This document shows, piece after piece, positions 21,722-32,650 of a stretch of DNA of 64,000 bases (within the stretch, counting starts at the first letter, position 1; every line of letters starts with the position of its first letter). The DNA lies in assembly GCA_930367215.1 (NCBI GenBank), contig OV884059.1, positions 34,525,882-34,589,881 on the forward strand, written 5' to 3'. Source of the stretch: Pollenia angustigena. Taxonomy: Eukaryota; Arthropoda; Insecta; Diptera; Polleniidae. The notes below the pieces were generated by a model, which did no database searches, was not told the origin of the DNA, and saw nothing but the letters and a program-made list of their open reading frames with translations. The translations under genes were made by a program, and so were the position numbers.

Positions 21722-22819
21722 ATGAATATTAACGCGGAATTAATTGCTTCATTCAATAAATTAAATATGAAACATATTTTAAGTGTAAAAAATATGGTAG
21801 ATGGAAAGGACTATCCTATTACAGGAGCTGAACGGGTAACTACAAAATATGGAGATGTTATAGTCTTGGCATTGGATGGAGCTATGCTTTATCTTCCTAA
21901 AAGGTTTAATGCCTTGACTGAAAACGATGTTGGGTACCTATCAACTGGCTCATATATCATTTCAAAGATTCCTTTACACAGAAAAAATTATTGCCGAATT
22001 ATTTTCAAACAAACGCTTGTTTGAAAATTTTTTTAATTTCTATAAATTTTTTTACTGATTCAAACAATATTTTTGTTTGATTTTTATTTAACCAACAAAT
22101 ATAAGAACAACAACAAAAAACACACACAGTCTATTTTTGGACGCTTTAAAAAAGGGCAACTATAAGAAAAACAATAGCAGAAACAACATTACAAGAAACA
22201 AAATCCCGTATTCAATTTTTTAAAACTAATTAGTTAAATACATCAAATACATAAATGGAATGATGGCGAAAAACATATCGAGTCGATCTGCTGCCGTTTT
22301 TGGTTACATTTCAAAGGAAAGGATACAGCAACCGAGAGTGATAAAGAAAAACATTGTGTTGTGTGTATAAATAAGACTTCGTTCAAAAATTATTCCAACA
22401 AAAAAAATGTGTCTCAAAGCCAGCCGGCGGCTCTGCTCTGCCGTCATCTTCTCATACAGTGCTTACTTGTGTGCGCTTCATTGCTTGTGCAAAAACTTTT
22501 TATTTTTTTTTATTTTGAAATTTAGTATATGAATTTCAGTAAACTTTTTGTTTGATTCAGTTAAATTATTTGTTTGAAAAAATCAGTGTTTTTTTCAATA
22601 AACAAAATGCAAATAAATTGTTTGAATATGCAAATTTGTTTATAGGACCGATCTCAGACAAAAAATTGTTTGATTCTACAAATTTTTTGTTTGAATTGGA
22701 AAAAAAAATTTTTCTGTGTAGATGACGAAAAGGATACCATTAATTATAAGCTGGAAATTAAGACGGCTTCTTCTACGAAAGGATATTACCCTTATACTTA
22801 TTTTAATACTTTTAAATAA
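21722..22819 (+). pseudogene. conserved small Polinton protein, split by a MITE
   Basis: The first part (21,722-21,976) reads MNINAELIASFNKLN... with a TKYGDVIVLALDG block and LPKRFNALTENDVGYL. The rest (22,721-22,819, ending YTYFNTFK) lies beyond a 742-bp MITE in the compatible frame. I recognise the pattern as a hypothetical protein frequent in animal Polintons; its role is unknown. Total length without the insert is about 117 residues. The ATG at 21,722 is preferred over 21,674 because similarity-like composition starts there. Confidence 0.7.
21977..22718. mobile_element. TA-flanked MITE with CACAGAAAAA ends
   Basis: Ends CACAGAAAAA ... TTTTTCTGTG lie between TA dinucleotides (21,975-76 and 22,719-20). 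The ends are rich in TTGTTTGA / TCAAACAA words (about nine copies), probably subterminal transposase-binding repeats. Removing the element plus one TA leaves the host ORF in frame, confirming the boundaries. Confidence 0.85.
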
Positions 22820-22975
22820 AATAATTTTTCAATAAAAAAATTAGTATACAATAAATTATTATAAATTCTTGTGTTTTTTTTTCTTTTTTTATTAGTATAC
22901 ATTTATGTATAAGTATATATAATATAGAATAATTAATATTATTATAAGTTGTAAATGAAATCTTAATGTGGAAAG

Positions 22976-23245
22976 ATGGAGGTTATTGAAGCTTTTCTAC
23001 AAGAATTCGAAAGTGTTATCTTTGAAGAACATTTGGAATTATTATGTGCATTCAAAAGAGAAAATGATTTTAATGTATATAGTATACCTTGCTCTCACGA
23101 AAGTACAAGTGGTGATGTCGTGGGTTTGTGTGGATGTTACTTTTTCTTTAAGAGAAAGAAGGAGGTTATGAGAATTATCGAAATCTATAAAAAAATATTA
23201 AAACATCTTAAATGTCTAAATTTATGTGCAAGAAAATCAAAATAA
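22976..23245 (+). CDS. small Cys-containing Polinton ORF, function unknown
   Basis: An intact 89-codon frame starting MEVIEAFLQEFESVIFEE, with a Cys-rich middle (CSHES, GLCGCYF) and a basic C-terminus. It lies between two other Polinton ORFs in the same orientation. I do not recognise the family. An overlapping frame at 22,968 is a shadow. Confidence that it is a real element gene is moderate. Confidence 0.5.
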   Translation: MEVIEAFLQEFESVIFEEHLELLCAFKRENDFNVYSIPCSHESTSGDVVGLCGCYFFFKRKKEVMRIIEIYKKILKHLKCLNLCARKSK

Positions 23246-23377
23246 TGAATTTGATTAAACTTTTTTTTTTTATTAGAATTTAATAAAAAAAAATTATAAA
23301 AGCGCATTTTTTTTTTTCTTTAAATAGAGATTTTCAAAGTAAAAATATTATTAGTATACATTTAAAATCCATCGAGA

Positions 23378-24001
23378 ATGTTTCATCTCAAGAGAAACCC
23401 GAAAATACACGATATGGTGTTTGAACTGGAGTATTTTCTAACTTTAAAGTTAAAAGTTGCATGCGGTTTTTCAACATCCCTTGGTTTTAAGCCTATTGTC
23501 TGGTTGCATTATAAGGATAGGAACTTCATTGGATTGGACCGGGATGAATGGATAAACCTTATGAGCTATAAGGAATATATTAAGGCAACACTTAATCAGT
23601 ATGAATTCCTAGATTGTATGAATCTAATTAATAAGGATGAAAAGAAGGATGTTCAATATACATTTCAGTATAGGAATAATATTTGATATCTCATCCTACA
23701 ACAGGGAAACTATAAAATTAAAATTGATTCTGGGACATGGAAATCTCTAACTCAAATTGGAATATTCTTGACGACATTTTTAAGCTGGAATACAATTCTT
23801 CGCAAGCAAATCTTATATTTTTATTATGAACATTATATTCCAAATTGCTCTATTTTAAATAAAACAAATGTACAATATTATGAAATTAAAGATATAAATG
23901 AAAGAGATATAGAAATTGATTTAACCAGACTTTGTTATGAGTTTGGAAAAAAATGCAAAATAAAATTAAAACAGATGTTAAAATCTATAGATTATTATTA
24001 A
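23378..24001 (+). pseudogene. hypothetical Polinton protein with in-frame TGA
   Basis: One frame of 207 codons, broken only by TGA at 23,684-23,686. The N-terminal part starts MFHLKRNPKIHDMVFELEYF and contains WLHYKDRNFIGLDRDEW; the C-terminal part has LTTFLSWNTILRKQILYFYYEH and ends in a basic segment. Because the frame resumes seamlessly after the TGA, I read it as one gene with a nonsense mutation. It resembles a recurrent uncharacterised Polinton ORF; function unknown. Confidence 0.65.
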
Positions 24002-24079
24002 GAATGGATAATAAATAAAAAAAAACAAACAAAAAAATAATAAAAATATATAAAAACCAACAAATATTTGAGTTTTTTA

Positions 24080-24400
24080 TTAATTCTTTATTTTGAAATT
24101 TATTAAAAATTTTAAACATAAATGACCACAAATAAATGTATTAAATTTTTGATATCTTAAATAGTTATATTTAATGTTTTTACCCAAGTATCTTAAAACT
24201 TCCATAGGTGGTTGGAGATTACCAAAACTATCAAAGTATTCTACATTATCATTATTTTTATAAAGTGCTACCCAATGTGTTCCATATCCTCTATTTGTTT
24301 AAGGAAGTTTATCCCTCATATAAACTCCTCTAAAATAAGGAATATACTTCTTCCCAAATGTTTTCAAGTCCACATCTGTTAGTGGTCTATTAGGTAGCTG
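24080..24400 (-). pseudogene. adenain-type cysteine protease (PRO)
   Basis: The minus frame from about 24,400 to the stop at 24,080 contains PLTDVDLKTFGKKYIPYFRG, then a TAA at 24,299-24,301. It continues with the protease core: catalytic His in GTHWVALYK, Asp in EYFDSFGNL, and Gln and Cys in the NTFICGHLCLKFL segment. This is the Ulp1/adenain-like protease that matures Polinton capsid proteins. It directly continues the pX-like frame upstream but is shifted by one base near 24,408, so two lesions kill it. Confidence 0.8.
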
Positions 24401-24641
24401 TTTCAATAGTTTTTTGTGAGGTATAAAATATTCCATAGCCTTTTTTATAAGGTTTAAGATATAGACCTTTACCCATAACTATTGACTCTAATGTTTTGTT
24501 ATGACGCTTACTTTCTTCGAGCTGTTGTCTACCATTTTTAGCTAAAGTAATAGTTTTAGCGATTGCTGACCCACCAGAAGCTATTGCTCCCAATGCTCCA
24601 AGTGCTGTTAGAATAGGAACAAGTGGTAGAAAACCCCCCAA
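24390..24641 (-). pseudogene. pX-like hydrophobic segment upstream of PRO
   Basis: This 83-codon piece has a Gly/Ala-rich hydrophobic stretch (LTALGALGAIASGGSAIAK) followed by GKGLYLKPYKKG. That combination is common in Polinton pX-like proteins lying just before the protease. It overlaps the PLA2-like frame in a different phase and is followed by a frame change into PRO, so the three pieces probably derive from one long gene now broken by indels. Confidence 0.6.
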
Positions 24642-25197
24642 GTTTAGGTATGTTGATAATTCTTGGAATTTTTACTATAGATTTTTTTCCAAGAAATGAA
24701 TGTCGTATAGCTTTTCGTGCAGTTTTAATAGCGGTTTTGATGTCATTTGGTTTTTCCTTTTTTAAAATATCGGTTGCTGATTTAACGGCATTCTTAAAAA
24801 TATTTCGTCTACACTTTTTCTTTTGGTTACCAGTTTTAACTCCCAAGCCTAATTTAACTTTTGACTCCATTGCGTTAGTGACAAGGTATGCGTTGAGTTT
24901 TTCTCCAAAAGTACTATCTTTAGCTTTAACTCTGCTCCAAGCTTTTTCTGCTAGTTCTTTATCTGCTTGATGTCGCTTATGAATATCAGTGTTCTGGGCA
25001 TAAGCAATATCATGAATTTTGCAAGCTGCATCCAAAGGATTGATACCTTTATCACCACTTTGTAATCGTTTTTCTAATTTAGTTCCTGGTCCACAAAATT
25101 GATAACCCGGCAAATGAAGTTCAAGAGGTAGTGAATTAATTAAGCTATTAACAAGTCCTTTTCCAAGGACGAATTGTTTTCTACTAAATTCTTTATT
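24556..25197 (-). pseudogene. phospholipase A2-like protein of the Polinton
   Basis: The open frame from 25,197 down contains a parvovirus-type PLA2 signature. The Ca-binding loop is in GYQFCGPGTKLEKRL and the catalytic His-Asp pair in DAACKIHDIAYA, with a Lys-rich C-terminal half. No ATG precedes the domain before the stop at 25,198-25,200, so the start codon seems lost or non-AUG. It is divergent from the ATPase gene across a 100-bp intergenic region. In parvoviruses such a domain helps particles leave endosomes; a role here is inference. The sequence clearly shows the active-site residues, and the broken downstream frames make expression of the whole protein unlikely. Confidence 0.75.
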
Positions 25198-25299
25198 TTA
25201 ATACACAATCATTTATATCTAAAAATTCCTTTTTCTGAAATTAAAAAAAAAATCGAAAGTAAATAAAACGTAACAAAGCATACGCTTTCAGTTATAAAG

Positions 25300-25983
25300 A
25301 TGCGTTTGGTAAAACAACAATCTAATATTTCAGTGAGAAACTTGGATTTAACAGAAAACAGAAATGGTTTTAAACATAGCTGCCTTTTACCAAATTCTAT
25401 TAGAGCACTAATAGTTGGTCCCTCAAACTGTGGCAAAACAAACATAATGCTAAGTTTAACTGAAAGTCCGAATGGTTTAAAATTTAAAAATATTTATATA
25501 TACTCAAAATCATTAAATCAACCAAAATATAAATATCTATCAAGATTAATTTCATCAGTAAAGGGTATGGGACTTTATACATTTTCAGATAATGAACATG
25601 TCATACCACCCGAAAAAGCTAAAGTAAATTCTATTATGATATTTGACGATGTTGCTTGTGAAAAGCAAAATAATATAAGATCATATTTCTGTATGGGTAG
25701 ACATAAGGATATTGATTCTTTTTATTTATGTCAGACTTATACACACATTCCAAAACATTTAGTACGTGATAATGCAAATATGATTATTTTATTCAAGCAA
25801 GATGAATTAAATTTAAAGCATATCTACAATGATCATGTTGGTAGTGACATGAGTTTAAATATGTTTCGTTAGATTTGCGGAGAATGTTGGAAGGATAAAT
25901 ATGGATTTCTTGTAATAAGCAAAGATGATGAAATGAAGCAAGGACGTTATAGAAAAGGCTTTGATCTATTCATTCAGATTTAG
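25300..25983 (+). pseudogene. A32-type genome-packaging ATPase, premature TAG
   Basis: FtsK/HerA-family ATPase that would pump Polinton DNA into capsids. Walker A is GPSNCGKT at residues 40-47 and Walker B is SIMIFDDV at about 111-118. The frame stops at TAG 25,870-25,872 after 190 codons, but the same frame continues with the conserved tail (ICGECW, YGFLVISKDD, KGFDLF) to TAG 25,981-25,983. The gene therefore has a single nonsense mutation. The start ATG at 25,300 follows a divergent intergenic region shared with the PLA2-like gene. Confidence 0.88.
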
Positions 25984-26069
25984 TCATATATATATTATTA
26001 ACTACATCAGACGTATACCTATTAATATTAAATACGTTTTTTCCACTTGGAAACTGTTAAAATTATTCC

Positions 26070-26318
26070 ACGAAGCTGTTTATCTGTTTTAAGAAGCTGT
26101 TTAACTGTTTTCAAAAGCTGTTTAGCTGTTTTCAAAAGCTGTTTATCTGTTTTAAGAAGCTGTTTAGCTGTTTTCAATAGTTATTTATCTGTTTTAAGAA
26201 GCTGTTTAGCTATTTTCAAAAGCTGTTTAGCTGTTTTCAAAAGCTGTTTAGCTGTTTTAAGAAGCTGTTTAGCTGTTTTAAGAAGCTGTTTAAAAAAAAG
26301 CTGTTTAACTGTTTTTCA
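26070..26318 (+). repeat. 21-bp tandem repeat upstream of DUF8207-like gene
   Basis: About 11-12 copies of a 21-bp unit of the form AAGCTGTTTAGCTGTTTTCA, varying mainly between TTTTCA and TTTTAA. The unit length keeps one frame open, which produces a spurious Ser-Cys-Leu repeat ORF. It lies between the ATPase and DUF8207-like genes. Confidence 0.9.
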
Positions 26319-26329
26319 AAATTATAATC

Positions 26330-27262
26330 ATGGAAGAAAATATTTTAAAAGAGTTGGTGAAATCCAAAAAAATTTTAAAGAAGAAATTTCAAAGCATAAG
26401 ACTTGGAGAATTGGAAAAATTTAATAATTTAGAAAGAACTTTTAAACCTTTAACATAACCTCTAAAGAAACTAGTCAAATTGTCAGATTCGTCAAATTTA
26501 ACAATACCCATAGATGAAAAACATAAATGTAAGCACAATACTAAAATAAAAACGGAAAATAAAACTATATTCACCAGCACCCCTAAGAAAAACTTAATGA
26601 AAGAGAAAAACATTGATTCAGCACCTAATAGAATAAAAATAGATAAAGAAGAAGAAGACTATAACAGTAATAGTGAAGATGAAGTAAATGATACATCGAA
26701 AAATGAACAATTTTATTCTCAGTCATCCGATTGGGAGTTTGATTTATCAACTCTAAATGGAAATAAAAAGCTTGACACTATATTTGGACCTCATAAGACG
26801 AAAAATGGAGACTGGAAATTTGGAAATTCTATTTTAAAGCTAACCGATGATAAAATAATAATAGGTCAAAAATCTTGGGCACTAACCCCAGGGTTATACT
26901 CATTACTTTTTCATAAAAATCCAAAACAATTCGATTCGTCAGAGCTAGCAATATATAAACTTATTTTACTTGATACAAACGCACAACGAAGAAACTATGA
27001 TCCTAATAATCAAATTAATGGAAACAGAGGTTATAAATATAAAAAAATAATAAATAAATTGTTTACTACAACTACTCACGTTGGTAAGGGTTTAATGGAG
27101 GTTAATCTTAATAAACCAAACTATATATACTGGGATAATCCTAATGAAGTTGTAGACCGATTGAGGCTGTTAATAGCGTCACAACATGCTGGTAACAATA
27201 ATCATTCTAATGAAATAATATCTATAGTCGAAGAACTAAGGGAAGCAAATATAATTGAATAA
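26330..27262 (+). pseudogene. DUF8207-like Polinton protein, premature TAA
   Basis: The frame starting at ATG 26,330 encodes a basic coiled-coil N-terminus (MEENILKELVKSKKILKKKF), hits TAA at 26,456-26,458, and then continues in the same frame for 268 codons. It has an acidic middle (EEEDYNSNSEDEVND) and the conserved core: FGPHKTKNGDWKFGN, then LTPGLYSLLFHKNP and DTNAQRRNY. I assign it to the family called DUF8207, found in Polintons; function unknown. Length without the stop is about 310 residues. The family name is from memory of the pattern and should be confirmed. Confidence 0.75.
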
Positions 27263-27291
27263 CTTTTAAATAAATAAATAAATAAGAAATT

Positions 27292-28336
27292 ATGACTGTT
27301 GAAAAATTTGGTCATTACTATAATCAAAAATATATAGGAGATATAACAAGAAACAACCTCTCAAAAAATTTCGGTATCACACTCAACGGAAATAATATTG
27401 ATATAGAGAATAAAATAATTTCAAATTTGTCACCTCCAATTAATGGGGCAGATTTGGGTTGCCATTTTTGAAATTAGAAAAATCAGTACATCGTAAGAAA
27501 AATACCAGTACATTCGAAAAAAAAACCAGTACACAAATTTTTACCCAAAATTTTATTGAATTCATTAGTTTTAGAAAATTACACATAAAAATTATTCATT
27601 TTTCTATTTTTTAAGGCAAGAACTTAACAAAATACATATAATAAAAACATCACGTCAAATTATTAAATATAGATAGAAGTAATGTCATTGATCGGCACAT
27701 TTGTTGTAAATGCACAAAAAATTCTTAATTCATACAAATTATTGTCAATATAATGAGGGTATTCAGGAGGTCTCCTATCTAGCCATATTGTTATAGGTTA
27801 TAATTTTAAATCCACTTAAAATTTTATGTTTTTGAATTTTGAAATGCAATAATGACACTTCTTTTTTTTAATACAAAGTATATGGTAAGTTAAGAGTAAA
27901 CAAAAATAAAACGTAAGACTGAATTTTAACTAGTTAATTCATAACAAATCAAAAGTAATAAGGGAAGTAAACCAGTTTTAAACAAGTAAAATTATTTGGA
28001 GGCAAAATTTAAAAAAACCAGTACATTTGCGTACTGATTTGGGTGTTATGCATAAACCAGTACATTAAATAAAAACCAGTACGTGTACTGGTAAAATCAG
28101 TACGAAACCCTAGGGCAGATGCTGTTAACAAAAATTATGTGAATACACGAATTACCCATATGCAAGAACATTTAAAAAGGGGTATAAACAAAGAAGTTTT
28201 AATTGTTCGAAATGAAATTAAAGATTTAAATAAAATAATTTCTGACATATGTAGTGTAATGATTACGCTTTCATCACAGCAACAGCAACAACAACATAAT
28301 GAAAAAAAGAACAATAATAAATTAACTACATTCTAG
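27292..28336 (+). pseudogene. small Polinton protein split by a hAT MITE
   Basis: ATG 27,292 opens 54 codons (MTVEKFGHYYNQKYIGDI...) ending at the MITE. The frame resumes at 28,121 with AVNKNYVNTRI..., a helical segment and a Gln/Asn-rich tail, stopping at 28,336. Without the insert and one 8-bp duplication the two parts are in one frame of 125 codons. The DAVNKNYV-type motif spanning the junction resembles a motif common in phage fibre proteins; any structural role is inference. Confidence 0.6.
27454..28112. mobile_element. hAT MITE (659 bp) rich in CAGTAC words
   Basis: Ends TTGGGTT ... AACCCTA are flanked by a perfect 8-bp duplication GGGCAGAT (27,446-27,453 and 28,113-28,120). Both ends are full of CCAGTAC/GTACTGG words (about nine), likely transposase-binding sites. 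No ORF. Confidence 0.88.
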
Positions 28337-29216
28337 AGCGCGCAAAAGTTTCTTACGACGCAAAGTAATTACAAAGGGAATTGATGATCTTTGGCAAGCA
28401 GATTTAGTAGAGATGGGCAACTATTCGACTATAAACAACGGCTATAAATATATGATAACAGTCATTGATACATTCTCCAAATACGCTTGGGCTGCAGCAA
28501 TTAAAGCAAAAACCGCATCTGAAGTATCCAAAGCTTTTCAGAAAATACTAAGTAAGGGGCGAATACCTAAAAATTTACAAACAGATGACGGTAAAGAATT
28601 TTTTAATAAGGAATTTGGTTTGCTAATGCGCAAATATTCAATTAATCAATACTCTACATATAGTGTAATGAAAGCTTCAATAGTTGAACGGTTTAATCGA
28701 ACACTAAAAGGTATGATGTGGAGAGAATTTAGTTATAATGGAACATTTCACTGGATTGATATTTATAAAAAACTAGTTGATCAATATAATAGAAAAACTC
28801 ATAGTAAAATCAAAATGGCGCCTATTGATGTAAAACGTGAACATGAACAACATCTACTAAAAACTGCATTTAGCAGTTTACAAATGTTTAAGTCATCACG
28901 ATTTAAAGTCGATGATTATGTTCGCATAAGCAAATACAAACATATTTTTGAAAAAGGTTATACACCAAATTGGACTACAGAAATATTTAAAATAAAATCT
29001 ATACAGAACACCTATCCAATCACATTCTTACTAGAAGATTACCAAGGAAATCCTATAAGAGGGGCATTTTACAAAGAAGAAATACGTCACACACATTATC
29101 CCAATACATTTGTAGTGGAAAAAATTTTAAAAGAGAAAGGTGATAAAGCGTATGTTAAATGGCTAGGTTTTCCAAACCAACATAGTTCATGGATTAATAA
29201 AGATGAAATATTATAA
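28326..29216 (+). pseudogene. Polinton integrase with chromodomain
   Basis: Retroviral-type DDE integrase. The first catalytic Asp is in DLWQADL (28,401), upstream of the first in-frame ATG at 28,413, so the true start is further 5'. The second Asp is in QTDDGKEF and the Glu in VERFNRTLK. A C-terminal chromodomain is seen at the end (VVEKILKEKG, YVKWLGF, SSWIN). The frame is open from 28,326 to TAA 29,214 but lacks an upstream ATG and the N-terminal zinc-binding part, and it overlaps the end of the preceding ORF. Catalytic core intact, start apparently lost. Confidence 0.88.
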
Positions 29217-29222
29217 GAATAA

Positions 29223-29948
29223 GTATTTATAGATTTTTTTTTTTATAAATACCTTAATTTGATAAAAGAAAAAAACCCCAGCATTTTATTTCATTTAAAG
29301 TTTAGCGCTCATAATGTCAATTACATTAGCGTTAAGTGGCAATTCATCAGTTTTAACAGCAAATTATTTCCCACCAATAATCTTAAAGATGACTATGAAT
29401 GCTCTTTAGTTGATTTTCATTCATATAACTCTATTCCCAATGTAGATTATGATTATAATTTATTTCATATAGGAGATATAGTTGGACAGTATAAAGCAGA
29501 AAATTTCAATAAATCTATTCTGATTAAAGCTAATAATAATACTTTACAAATTGAAATTACTTCCTCCCACGATGCAATTTTCTTTGATCGAAATCGATCT
29601 ATTGGTAAATTATTAGGTTTTAGTAGGCGATTATTAGAGACTGGAAGAAAACATGTATCAAATCAACCTGTAAATATATTAAGAGTTAATGCTATACAAA
29701 TTCAGTGTAACATCATAACTGGAGCTTATATGAATAACTCTCCAGCGCATATACTTCACGAGTTCGCATTAGACGTACCACCAGGCTATAAATTAGATGT
29801 TATTGCTAATAACCTAATTTATTTACCAGTAAACGTCAAAGAAATAACATATCTCAAGATTTGGATTGTTGATCAAGAAAATCGTACAGTAAATTTCAGA
29901 GGTGAAGAAATAACACTAAGATTACACCTAAGACCACGGAAAAAATGA
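29223..29948 (+). pseudogene. Polinton minor capsid (penton) protein
   Basis: About 230 residues with the recurrent penton-type pattern: YECSLVDFHSYNSIPNVD near the N-terminus, HILHEFALDVPPGYK, IYLPVNVKEI and NFRGEEITLRLHLRP at the end. The frame begins after a stop at 29,220-29,222 with no ATG in the N-terminal half, so the start codon is lost or unusual. Its stop overlaps the ATG of the next small ORF (ATGA at 29,945-29,948). Confidence 0.75.
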
Positions 29949-30088
29949 TAATTTACAATAAAACTAGGCACATTAACGTTAATAGAGACATTCCTACTAA
30001 TCATATTAAAGCTACAAGACCATCATTAACGAAAGAAAATACAGCCTTTTTAAAATTGCTTAAGTTAAAAATAAAGAAGAATGTCTGA
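29945..30088 (+). CDS. small basic Polinton ORF (47 aa)
   Basis: ATG 29,945 to TGA 30,086-30,088. Basic protein; central segment RPSLTKENTAFLKLLKLK. It overlaps the penton stop by 4 nt and the capsid ATG by 8 nt, a tight virus-like arrangement. Function unknown. Confidence 0.55.
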   Translation: MIIYNKTRHINVNRDIPTNHIKATRPSLTKENTAFLKLLKLKIKKNV

Positions 30089-30385
30089 TATACTTAATGT
30101 CATTGAAAAACCATATTCTGATGAAAATATAATAAAAAAAGATTATCATAGCTATGTACCCTATATTCAATCATTTAAAAACAATGATGAAATTCGAATT
30201 ACACTACAAAATCAACCTTATATGTTCTTCCGTCTGAAAGCTACTTATATATAGAAGGAAACATACAACACTCTAAAGGTGAAGAAGCATCACAAAATAC
30301 TAGATTGAGGAATAATTGTGTTGCATACTTATTTGATGAAATACGGTATGAGATTAATGGTGTTGAAATTGATCGTACTCGGCAA
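30081..30385 (+). pseudogene. Polinton major capsid protein, N-terminal fragment
   Basis: ATG 30,081 starts MSDILNVIEKPYSDE, followed by FKNNDEIRI, the usual start of the Polinton double-jelly-roll major capsid protein. A 1-nt frameshift near 30,220 moves the reading to SESYLYIEGN and LFDEIRYEINGVEIDR. Similarity ends at about 30,380, where unrelated DNA begins. Roughly the last 80-85% of the usual protein is gone, judged against a family length near 500-600 residues. Confidence 0.8.
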
Positions 30386-32050
30386 AAGAGCCGACCCTTT
30401 GGCTGGCTAAAAAATAATTTTTTACAAAAACAAAATATGTACACATGAACAGTTATTTTTTCAATAATTTTTGCGTGATGTGGTTCGAGCACAAAAAAAA
30501 ACAAACAAAAAAAACTTTACAAGAACAAAATGTGTTGCTTGTTTTTTTGGAAGGCAAACATTTTTGAAATTTTCGGTACCGATATGTATTTTGTTTGTGT
30601 AAAAAATTCTTTCATGAAATTAAAAGGTTGCGTTTTCTTCGTTCAAGTGCCAAGTAGACAAAAATTATTGAAAAAAAAACTCTGAAAGAACTAAACACGT
30701 GTACATACTTTGTGTTTGTAAAAAATAAAAACTAGCAGGAAGCGTTGTAATCAGGCCTACCATATTTACCGATAAATCTGCATTTTGACGATTTTTTTCT
30801 CTAAATTATCAAAGTGCCTATTTTTTGATAAACACTTACAGCACGGTAATTTTTGGTTTGTTTTATACAAATTATTAATTTTGGGTAACTTGTTACACAA
30901 AGAGACAACTTTTATTAATTTAGCGCTGATACTTAAGGAAAAAATGGTAATACCTACATATTTATTTTATATATGCAGTGTTTGTATTGCGTCTAACCCA
31001 ACAAACACATTTTGAAAAATATACAACTTCATATGAGAAGCTTAAAGAAATGTGGTACATATGTTTTACTTGACCTAAGAATTGTAACCAGAAAAATAAA
31101 TAATTTTTTCCAATAGATATTTGTAAACAAAAAATTAATTAGGTTATTAATTACTAAAAATAAATAAATTTTACTTTAATTGGTTACCACAACCAAAAAA
31201 AAATATGTATAACGATAATGGTTAAAGGCTCCCAATTGAAAATAAAGGAATTTTTTCTCGTAACTTTTAGAAAAAAATTAAAAGTAATTATTTTTAGTCC
31301 CTGAGTTATTTTTTGAATAAAAACAAAAAAGTCCATATAAAACAGCTATTTTTCAACGTAAACATAAAAGGTCGAATTTAACTCTTAAAAAAAGAGTTTT
31401 ATTAAGCCGTCATGAATTAAAACTCATTTCAGGAGTTTGATTTTAACCGACATTTAATTAAATTCATATTTTGTACTTGGACACCCAAAGCTTGTAGCTG
31501 GTCAGATCACTACAATTTGTAAAGCAATATTATCTAATCAGCTTGCACTGCATTATTTTATGACTGCGAAATAAAACTCTCTTTTTAAGAGTTCATCCAT
31601 ACCTACTTTTATTTTTTCGTGGAAAAATTATTTTAACTGTGGAGTTAAGATCGTTTATTCAAGATCACCATAGGTTCTTAATGAGACGAACCTTGGTATA
31701 AGACAGTATAGGTCTCCGCTGACTCTAATATGGAGAGTTTTCAAGCTAAAATTATATGGATCACTCTTATTAACGGTCCCTGCAATTTACCTTTAAGTAA
31801 AATCTATTCATATAAAGGGTGTCTGGTGGCAAAATTATATTTTTAAATGCGATTATTTCAAATAGTAATAAACGGTGCGGAGGAAGGTTGGCGCCGTTGG
31901 AATTATCGATTGGGAGGATTTGTGAGTCACAGTTCGCTGAGGAGACATTTTTTAAGGGTAATGATTCTTACGTAATTGCTCGTCGACAATTTTGTTCAAA
32001 GTTCATTTTCACTTAAATAGCCACGTCAACAAACAAATCTACCGTTACTG
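30386..32050. other. non-coding DNA replacing the capsid gene 3' part
   Basis: AT-rich with no ORF of interest. It starts at a short palindromic word (CGGCAAAAGAGCCG) directly after the capsid fragment. No matching inverted end was found downstream, so I cannot say whether it is one inserted element or several. Confidence 0.45.
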
Positions 32051-32650
32051 CCCAGCAAAAACTTTGCTTACAAAATAAGCAGAAAAAAATGAGAATTTGA
32101 CGAGCCGACTACTTACTTTTCTACTAGAAAAAGTACTTATTTTTGTTCGAGATGTCCCAAAAGTAATCCTTTATAATTTAGCCTATTATAATCTAAAAAG
32201 TAATATGTTATTTTAATACTTAAAATTTTTATAAAAATATATAGTTACACAAAGTCAATAAAGTAAAAATTTTTTTATTTTTTTTAATTATTTTATTTTT
32301 TTTAATTATTTTATTTTTTCTTATTTTACTTTATTTTATTTTTTATTTTTTTTCTGTCTCTGGCGGGATTCGATCGCGCAACCTCGGTGCTGATAGACTA
32401 GCTCACTACCAGCTAGTCTACCGGGGCAGTGTAGTTTTTGTATTAAAAAACTATGTTTTTTGACTATAATGACTATAATGACATTTTTATTGTCATAATG
32501 AAAATTTAAATTCTTCTGTATATTTAAGATATAATAATAAAGTTATTATTTAATATATAACTAATAATGCAAAAAGTGGCGAATAAAGCTACAAAGTAAT
32601 GAATTCTGGAAGTCATTAAAAGTAGGATTGTAAGTAAAGTTTTTGCTGGG
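32051..32650. mobile_element. MITE with CCCAGCAAAAACTTT ends (600 bp)
   Basis: 21-bp terminal inverted repeats (CCCAGCAAAAACTTTGCTTAC at the left; one mismatch at the right). The flanks do not give a clear target duplication. A tRNA-like SINE piece lies inside. Confidence 0.7.
32356..32432 (-). repeat. tRNA-derived SINE-like piece
   Basis: The minus strand carries GACTAGCTGGTAGTGAG (A-box-like) and GCGATCGAATCCCGCC (B-box-like) about 45 nt apart, followed by an A-rich tail (T-rich on the plus strand at 32,270-32,355). There are no pairing acceptor arms, so it is not a functional tRNA gene. Confidence 0.6.

Noticed and set aside
26047..26424. Ser-Cys-Leu repeat ORF
   Set aside because: It is an artefact of the 21-bp tandem repeat staying open; the real coding frame (DUF8207-like) starts at 26,330 in another phase.
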